DNA of 7,275 nucleotides from Pseudomonadota bacterium. Lineage in GTDB: Bacteria; Desulfobacterota; Desulfobacteria; Desulfobacterales; RPRI01. Under the pieces are notes generated by a model. That model made no database searches and had not been told where the DNA came from. It saw only the letters and a list, made by a program, of their open reading frames with translations. Made by a program: the position numbers and the translations under genes. Position 1 is the first letter of the stretch. Each line of letters begins with the position of its first letter. The stretch is taken from NCBI GenBank assembly GCA_018819005.1, contig JAHJQU010000341.1, positions 1 through 7,275 on the forward strand, written 5' to 3'. This document shows positions 4,332-7,275 of this stretch, one piece after another.

Positions 4332-4565
4332 ATGAACGAAGAAACTCTGCTTCGAAGAATTACCAAAGATTCAAACATAATGTTGGGCAAACCAGTTATT
4401 AAAGGCACCAGACTTACAGTAGAGCTTATCGTCGAAAAATTGGCTTACGGAGCAACATATAGGGATTTAAAAGAGGACTATCCTTTTATTGCCGAAGAAG
4501 ATATCCGTTCAGCGCTCTTATATGCAGCAAAGTGTTTATCTCGGGAGGAGATCTACGCAGCCTGA
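4332..4565 (+). CDS. DUF433 protein, antitoxin-like, without a recognisable partner
   Basis: A complete 77-residue DUF433 protein: ITKDSNIMLGKPVIKGTRLT (10-29), VELIVEKLAYGAT (30-42), YP.IAEEDIRSALLYAA (50-66). DUF433 domains carry a winged/helix-turn-helix fold and commonly act as antitoxins for DUF5615 PIN-like toxins encoded just downstream. Here no such gene follows: after the stop come about 60 unrecognised bases and then repeats, so it is an orphan. The ATG at 4332 has an excellent GGAGGG site (4320-4325) six bases upstream. An alternative in-frame ATG at 4287, within a dispersed repeat with its own GAGGG site, would add 15 residues absent from the family; the shorter start is preferred. 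Confidence 0.85.
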   Translation: MNEETLLRRITKDSNIMLGKPVIKGTRLTVELIVEKLAYGATYRDLKEDYPFIAEEDIRSALLYAAKCLSREEIYAA

Positions 4566-4630
4566 CTAATATGGCATCTTTGCGCGAACCGAAGTCGGCC
4601 ATTCTCTTTGGACCGGCACCCGATTCGTCT

Positions 4631-4649
4631 AAAAACCTTAGTTTTTTTT
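4631..4649 (+). terminator. Weak hairpin with T-run after the DUF433 gene
   Basis: AAAAAC (4631-4636) pairs with GTTTTT (4641-4646) across CTTA, followed by further T's (eight in all). It lies 65 bases after the DUF433 stop. The stem is short and mostly A/T and it lies within a repeat, so a termination role is only possible. Confidence 0.25.
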
Positions 4650-4720
4650 GTTTAACCGGGGCGGTTCAAATTCTTTGCAGTTTTTTCGGTTTCTTGCTTT
4701 TGCTTCTGCCGACAGGCAAC

Positions 4721-4747
4721 AATCCTGTCAATCCTGTTGATCCTGTC
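4721..4747 (+). repeat. Three tandem 9-bp repeats (AATCCTGTC type)
   Basis: AATCCTGTC, AATCCTGTT and GATCCTGTC follow each other without gaps after GACAGGCAAC. A two-unit version with the same left and right neighbours is at 4197-4214. Confidence 0.75.
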
Positions 4748-4806
4748 TAATAACCTTTGCGTTCTTGGCGCCCTGGCGGTTCAATCTTTTATTTCATGTT
4801 TCACGC

Positions 4807-4880
4807 TTTTCGATGCCCGCCAAAGGCCCGCCAATCGGTTTGGCGGGATATTCGATGTCCTATATTAGGCTTCTAAAAAA
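4807..4880 (+). repeat. Dispersed palindromic repeat, full copy 4
   Basis: Two arms, CCCGCCAAA (4816-4824) and CCCGCCAA (4827-4834), are both complementary to TTTGGCGGG (4839-4847), so either a 9-bp stem with a long loop or an 8-bp stem with a 5-base loop can form. It is nearly identical to the copy at 1968 through GGCGGGATATTCG, then has about 14 extra bases before GGCTTCTAAAAAA. Confidence 0.7.
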
Positions 4881-4881
4881 C

Positions 4882-4915
4882 GAGGGAAACGCATGAATGC
4901 ATGGGCGTCCTCATG
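4882..4915 (+). repeat. 34-bp module, copy 4
   Basis: GAGGG, AAACGC, ATG (4893); the frame reads MNAWASS and stops at TGA (4914-4916). It differs from copy 3 at only two positions (GCGTCCTC versus GCGACCCC), one of which breaks a hairpin pair. It ends 32 bases before the rfbG start and is out of frame with it. Confidence 0.65.
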
Positions 4916-4947
4916 AACTCCCCCGAACCCAAGTAAATACTTAATTT

Positions 4948-7176
4948 ATGTTTAATAACGTCTATAGAGAGAAAAGGATACTAATCACCGGCCACACTGG
5001 TTTCAAAGGTTCCTGGCTAGCGATTTGGCTGAAGGAATTGGGAGCAGAGATCATCGGCTATTCCCTTGATCCACCCAGTGATCCCAACAATTTTGAAGCA
5101 ACGAAGCTCCGGGAGAAAATAACGCACATCCACGGAGATATTCGCGATCTCGACCGGCTGATGGAGACTTTCAACAAATATCAGCCTGAATTTATCTTTC
5201 ACCTCGCAGCCCAGCCCCTTGTCCGCCTCTCCTACGATGAACCGAAAATGACCTTCGACACGAACGTCGGCGGCACGGTCAATGTGTTTGAGGCCGTCCG
5301 CAAAACCCCCAGCGTCAAAGTTCTGGTCAACATCACCAGCGACAAATGCTATGAAAACAAGGAATGGGTCTGGGGCTACCGGGAAAATGACCCGATGGGC
5401 GGTCATGATCCCTACAGCGCATCCAAGGGTTGTGCGGAACTCGTTTTCAGCGCTTACCTCAAATCATTCTTCTCTCAGAACGCCACGAAAGGAAGGGGCA
5501 TCGGCGCAGCCTCCGCACGAGCCGGCAACGTTATCGGTGGAGGCGACTGGGGTGCGGATCGCCTTGTACCCGATTGCATCCGTGCCCTGAGCAATCAACA
5601 ACCCATAGGCATCCGCAGCCCCCATGCTGTCCGGCCCTGGCAGCACGTCCTGGAACCCCTCGGTGGTTACCTGCAACTCGGCGCTGCCCTGTGGCAAGAT
5701 CCTCAAAAATATTCCGGACCCTGGAACTTCGGCCCCGATGACGGCAGCCATCTTACGGTTGCTGAAATGGCTGACAGGCTGATCCAATACTGGGGCGCGG
5801 GTTCCTGGGAAGATATTTTCAACCCAACAAACTCCATGAACTCTATAAACTCAACAAACCCAACAAAGGCCCTTCACGAGGCTAATCTTCTCAAGCTGAA
5901 TTGCGATAAGGCCCACGCCGATCTTAACTGGCACAGCGTCCTCACGATTGACGAGTGTTTGCAAATGACGGCGGAGTGGTATAAAAAATATTACTCAGGA
6001 AATCAGGAAAATAACATGTATCAATTCAGCTTGGTGCAAATTCATAAGTATGCAGAAACGACAAAGCAAAAAAGGCAAATCATCTTGCCCACCCCTGAAG
6101 ATATCCGTACCCAAATCCTTGCCCTCGTCAAAGAGTACCACGGGGCGAAATTTGCCCCCAAAACCTTCGACCCCGGCAAGGACTTGCTCCATTACGCCGG
6201 CCGGGTGTTCGATGCGGAAGAGATCGTGAATCTTGTCGATGCGAGCCTGGACTTTTACCTGACAGCCAACCATTACGCCGAGCGCTTTGAATCTGAATTT
6301 GCCGATTATCTTGGCCTATCCAATGCCCTGCTCGTGAATTCCGGTTCCTCCGCTAATCTGGTTGCCTTGACGACTCTGACTTCGCCGAAGCTCAAAGATC
6401 GCTGTCTAAAGCCCGGCGATGAAGTCATTACCACCGCCTGCGGTTTCCCCACAACGCTTAATCCCATTTTGCAAAATCAACTTGTCCCCGTTTTCGTCGA
6501 TGTGAATCTCGGCGATTATACTGCCATCCCGGAAAGACTTGCCGCAGCCATCGGCCCGAAGACGAAAGCTATCATGATGGCTCACACGATGGGGGTGCCC
6601 TTCCATATTGATGCTGTCATGGACCTTGTGAAAAAGCATAACCTCTGGCTCATCGAGGACAATTGTGACGCCTTGGGCAGCAAATACACCTTGCCATCCG
6701 CAGCTCTCCACTCTTCGCTCTCGGCTCCAGGCTCTCATCTCTCAGCTCGCTTGACCGGAACCTTCGGCCACCTCTCCACCTTTTCCTTCTACCCCGCCCA
6801 TCACATCACCCTGGGAGAAGGAGGCTGCGTGGCCACGGATGACGATGATCTGGCCCGCATCGCCCGATCCATCCGCGACTGGGGCAGGGACTGTTATTGT
6901 GCCGGGGGAGAAAACAACACCTGTGGGAAACGCTTCAGCCAGCAATTTGGAACCTTACCATACGGCTATGACCACAAATACGCTTACAGCCACATCGGCT
7001 ACAACCTCAAGGTAACGGACATGCAGGCCGCCATCGGCTGCGCACAGTTGCAAAAGCTCGACCAATTCATCACCAGGCGAAAAGATAACTTCAACAAACT
7101 CAATGAACTCATTAAACCCTACGAACCCTATCTAAAGCGCTGGTCTGGAAAAATTGTACAGTTGTTTAAGTGGTAA
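4948..7176 (+). CDS. rfbG: CDP-glucose 4,6-dehydratase (RfbG) fused in frame to truncated RfbH
   Basis: Residues 1-356 are a full-length RfbG: NAD-binding TGHTGFKGSWL (14-24, GxxGxxG), TSDKCYENKEW (130-140), and YSASK (156-160) supplying the Tyr/Lys pair, with RAGNVIGGGDW (191-201) and WNFGPD (259-264). The enzyme makes CDP-4-keto-6-deoxyglucose in the cytoplasm for O-antigen 3,6-dideoxysugars. The frame then runs without a stop into RfbH (from Met357), giving 742 residues; the two are normally separate genes. An in-frame five-unit 9-bp repeat (residues 292-306) expands the C-terminal part. ATG 4948 fits the family N-terminus, but no ribosome site precedes it and rfbF is absent upstream. The last 11 residues, from Trp732, come from an IS3-type element. 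A fused product, or separate RfbH translation from ATG 6016, are both possible. Confidence 0.85.
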   Translation: MFNNVYREKRILITGHTGFKGSWLAIWLKELGAEIIGYSLDPPSDPNNFEATKLREKITHIHGDIRDLDRLMETFNKYQPEFIFHLAAQPLVRLSYDEPKMTFDTNVGGTVNVFEAVRKTPSVKVLVNITSDKCYENKEWVWGYRENDPMGGHDPYSASKGCAELVFSAYLKSFFSQNATKGRGIGAASARAGNVIGGGDWGADRLVPDCIRALSNQQPIGIRSPHAVRPWQHVLEPLGGYLQLGAALWQDPQKYSGPWNFGPDDGSHLTVAEMADRLIQYWGAGSWEDIFNPTNSMNSINSTNPTKALHEANLLKLNCDKAHADLNWHSVLTIDECLQMTAEWYKKYYSGNQENNMYQFSLVQIHKYAETTKQKRQIILPTPEDIRTQILALVKEYHGAKFAPKTFDPGKDLLHYAGRVFDAEEIVNLVDASLDFYLTANHYAERFESEFADYLGLSNALLVNSGSSANLVALTTLTSPKLKDRCLKPGDEVITTACGFPTTLNPILQNQLVPVFVDVNLGDYTAIPERLAAAIGPKTKAIMMAHTMGVPFHIDAVMDLVKKHNLWLIEDNCDALGSKYTLPSAALHSSLSAPGSHLSARLTGTFGHLSTFSFYPAHHITLGEGGCVATDDDDLARIARSIRDWGRDCYCAGGENNTCGKRFSQQFGTLPYGYDHKYAYSHIGYNLKVTDMQAAIGCAQLQKLDQFITRRKDNFNKLNELIKPYEPYLKRWSGKIVQLFKW
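5821..5865 (+). repeat. Five tandem 9-bp units inside rfbG
   Basis: Units AACCCAACA, AACTCCATG, AACTCTATA, AACTCAACA and AACCCAACA follow with exact 9-bp period and encode NPT-NSM-NSI-NST-NPT. They lie between WEDIF and KALHEANLLKLNCDKA, where relatives have only a short loop before HEA..LKLDCSKA. The multiple-of-three length keeps the frame open. Confidence 0.8.
6016..7140 (+). pseudogene. rfbH: CDP-6-deoxy-xylo-4-hexulose 3-dehydrase (RfbH/E1), C-terminus lost to IS3
   Basis: This is the second half of the 4948-7176 frame (Met357 of the fusion). It is a DegT/DnrJ/EryC1-type PLP enzyme in which the catalytic lysine is replaced by histidine: SFYPAHHITLGEGG, His at fusion residue 618. The four Cys expected to hold the [2Fe-2S] cluster are present: Cys573 (EDNC), Cys649 and Cys651 (DCYC), Cys659 (NNTC). 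NSGSSANLVAL (464-474) and WLIEDNCDALG (567-577) are further family blocks. An extra segment of about 20 residues (583-602) separates the first Cys from the rest. About 374 residues remain of a family length near 430-440; the sequence ends at Leu-Lys-Arg731, where the IS3-like end begins. Loss of the C-terminal segment probably inactivates it. ATG 6016 has a weak AGGAAA site upstream. Confidence 0.75.
6694..6753 (+). repeat. In-frame 60-bp CT-rich low-complexity insert in rfbH
   Basis: The stretch is built from imprecise CTCTC/GGCTC/CAGCTC words, such as GCTCTCGGCTC (6717-6727) and GGCTCTCATCTCTCAGCTC (6730-6748), and encodes PSAALHSSLSAPGSHLSARL. The conserved text SKYTL before it and TGTFGHLSTFSFYPAHH after it would join directly in relatives, apart from a few variable residues. 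The boundary is placed by that comparison from memory. Confidence 0.5.
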
Positions 7177-7275
7177 AGTTGCTCTAAACTGAAATAAAGT
7201 AACAGAAAGGAGCAGCGGGAACATGAAGAAATTGAGAAGGAATCATGGAGCAGCGTTTAAAGCAAAAGTAGCGAT
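7141..7275 (+). mobile_element. Left end of an IS3-family insertion sequence (runs off the window)
   Basis: The sequence homologous to rfbH stops at 7140 and a TG-starting end begins, TGGTCTGGAAAAATTGTACA, followed by about 60 non-coding bases and then an orfA start. IS3-family elements begin with TG and carry orfA close to the left end. The opposite end and the target duplication are outside the window, so the exact boundary (7141) is inferred from the loss of RfbH homology. Confidence 0.65.
7223..7275 (+). CDS. IS3-family transposase OrfA, 5' end only
   Basis: Seventeen codons are visible, MKKLRRNHGAAFKAKVA, matching the usual start of IS3/IS911-type OrfA proteins ('rrn-s-eFKakvAleA'), whose N-terminal helix-turn-helix binds the element's ends. 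AAGGAG (7207-7212) is ten bases upstream of the ATG. The rest, and the orfB integrase with its DDE motif, lie beyond the window. Confidence 0.75.
   Translation, partial: MKKLRRNHGAAFKAKVA

Larger units (their letters stand above)
4566..4947. other. 382-bp stretch of stacked repeats before rfbG
   Basis: About 60 unrecognised bases are followed by a weak T-rich hairpin, TTTAACCGGGGCGGTTCAA (about 4651), three nonamers (4721-4747), a TTTGCGTTC...GGCGGTTCAA element (about 4756-4782), the palindromic repeat (4807-4880) and the 34-bp module (4882-4915). Nothing resembling rfbF or another sugar-nucleotide gene is present, and no promoter could be assigned to rfbG. No partner toxin for the DUF433 protein was found. 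Confidence 0.6.

Noticed and set aside
4532..4750. 72-codon open frame on the + strand
   Set aside because: It starts inside the DUF433 gene in another frame and then runs through repeats and a T-run.
5017..6945. Several open frames of 67-129 codons on both strands within rfbG/rfbH
   Set aside because: They are shadows of the GC-richer rfbG-rfbH frame, which carries all recognisable motifs.
1..7275. CRISPR array, tRNA or rRNA genes
   Set aside because: No regularly spaced repeats with unique spacers, and no tRNA cloverleaf or rRNA-like segment was seen; the 23-bp array at 46-137 has no spacers.

Overview
The window looks like an accessory region of a bacterial chromosome, probably from the deltaproteobacterial (Desulfobacterota) group. 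That placement is an inference from the style of the intergenic repeats (TTTGCGTCCTTTG...GCGGTTCAA, AATCCTGTC nonamers, GTCCCCTATTT ends) and from the rfbG/rfbH genes, not from a marker gene. All genes that can be supported lie on the + strand. G+C is patchy: most of the small genes are AT-rich, while the higBA-like pair and the rfbG/rfbH reading frame are clearly more GC-rich, which suggests pieces of different origin.

Layout. Positions 1-141 are the end of an insertion sequence, most likely IS21 family, carrying four tandem 23-bp repeats. Positions 142-1045 hold no convincing gene but contain a compact set of nested inverted repeats (about 511-620) and one palindromic repeat. Positions 1046-1706 encode a two-gene toxin-antitoxin (TA) unit with a TumE/DUF6516-type toxin. 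Positions 1707-2517 are repeats plus a broken 3' end of a DUF3368 (PIN-like) toxin gene. Positions 2518-3202 encode a HigB/RelE-type toxin and a helix-turn-helix antitoxin; the toxin seems to lack a normal start codon. Positions 3203-3507 are repeats and a promoter. Positions 3508-4096 encode a VapBC-type pair with a PIN-domain toxin. Positions 4332-4565 encode a lone DUF433 antitoxin-like protein. Positions 4566-4947 are stacked repeats. Positions 4948-7176 are one reading frame that joins CDP-glucose 4,6-dehydratase (RfbG) to CDP-4-keto-6-deoxyglucose 3-dehydrase (RfbH). The RfbH part is cut at about 7141 by an IS3-family element whose first gene starts at 7223 and leaves the window.

How it fits together. 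The stretch between the two insertion sequences is a TA island: three complete two-gene modules, one orphan antitoxin and one toxin fragment, separated by mosaics of short repeats. The repeats fall into a few families (a CCGCCAA/TTGGCGG hairpin, a 34-bp module containing a ribosome-site-plus-ATG arrangement, GTGCACGCTCTGCAC, AATCCTGTC nonamers, and a TTTGCG...GCGGTTCAA element), and several occur as composites. Two related low-complexity expansions lie in frame inside rfbG and rfbH. The O-antigen 3,6-dideoxysugar genes at the right end have no visible upstream partner (rfbF), no good ribosome site, and a truncated last domain, so this sugar pathway is probably no longer complete at this locus.
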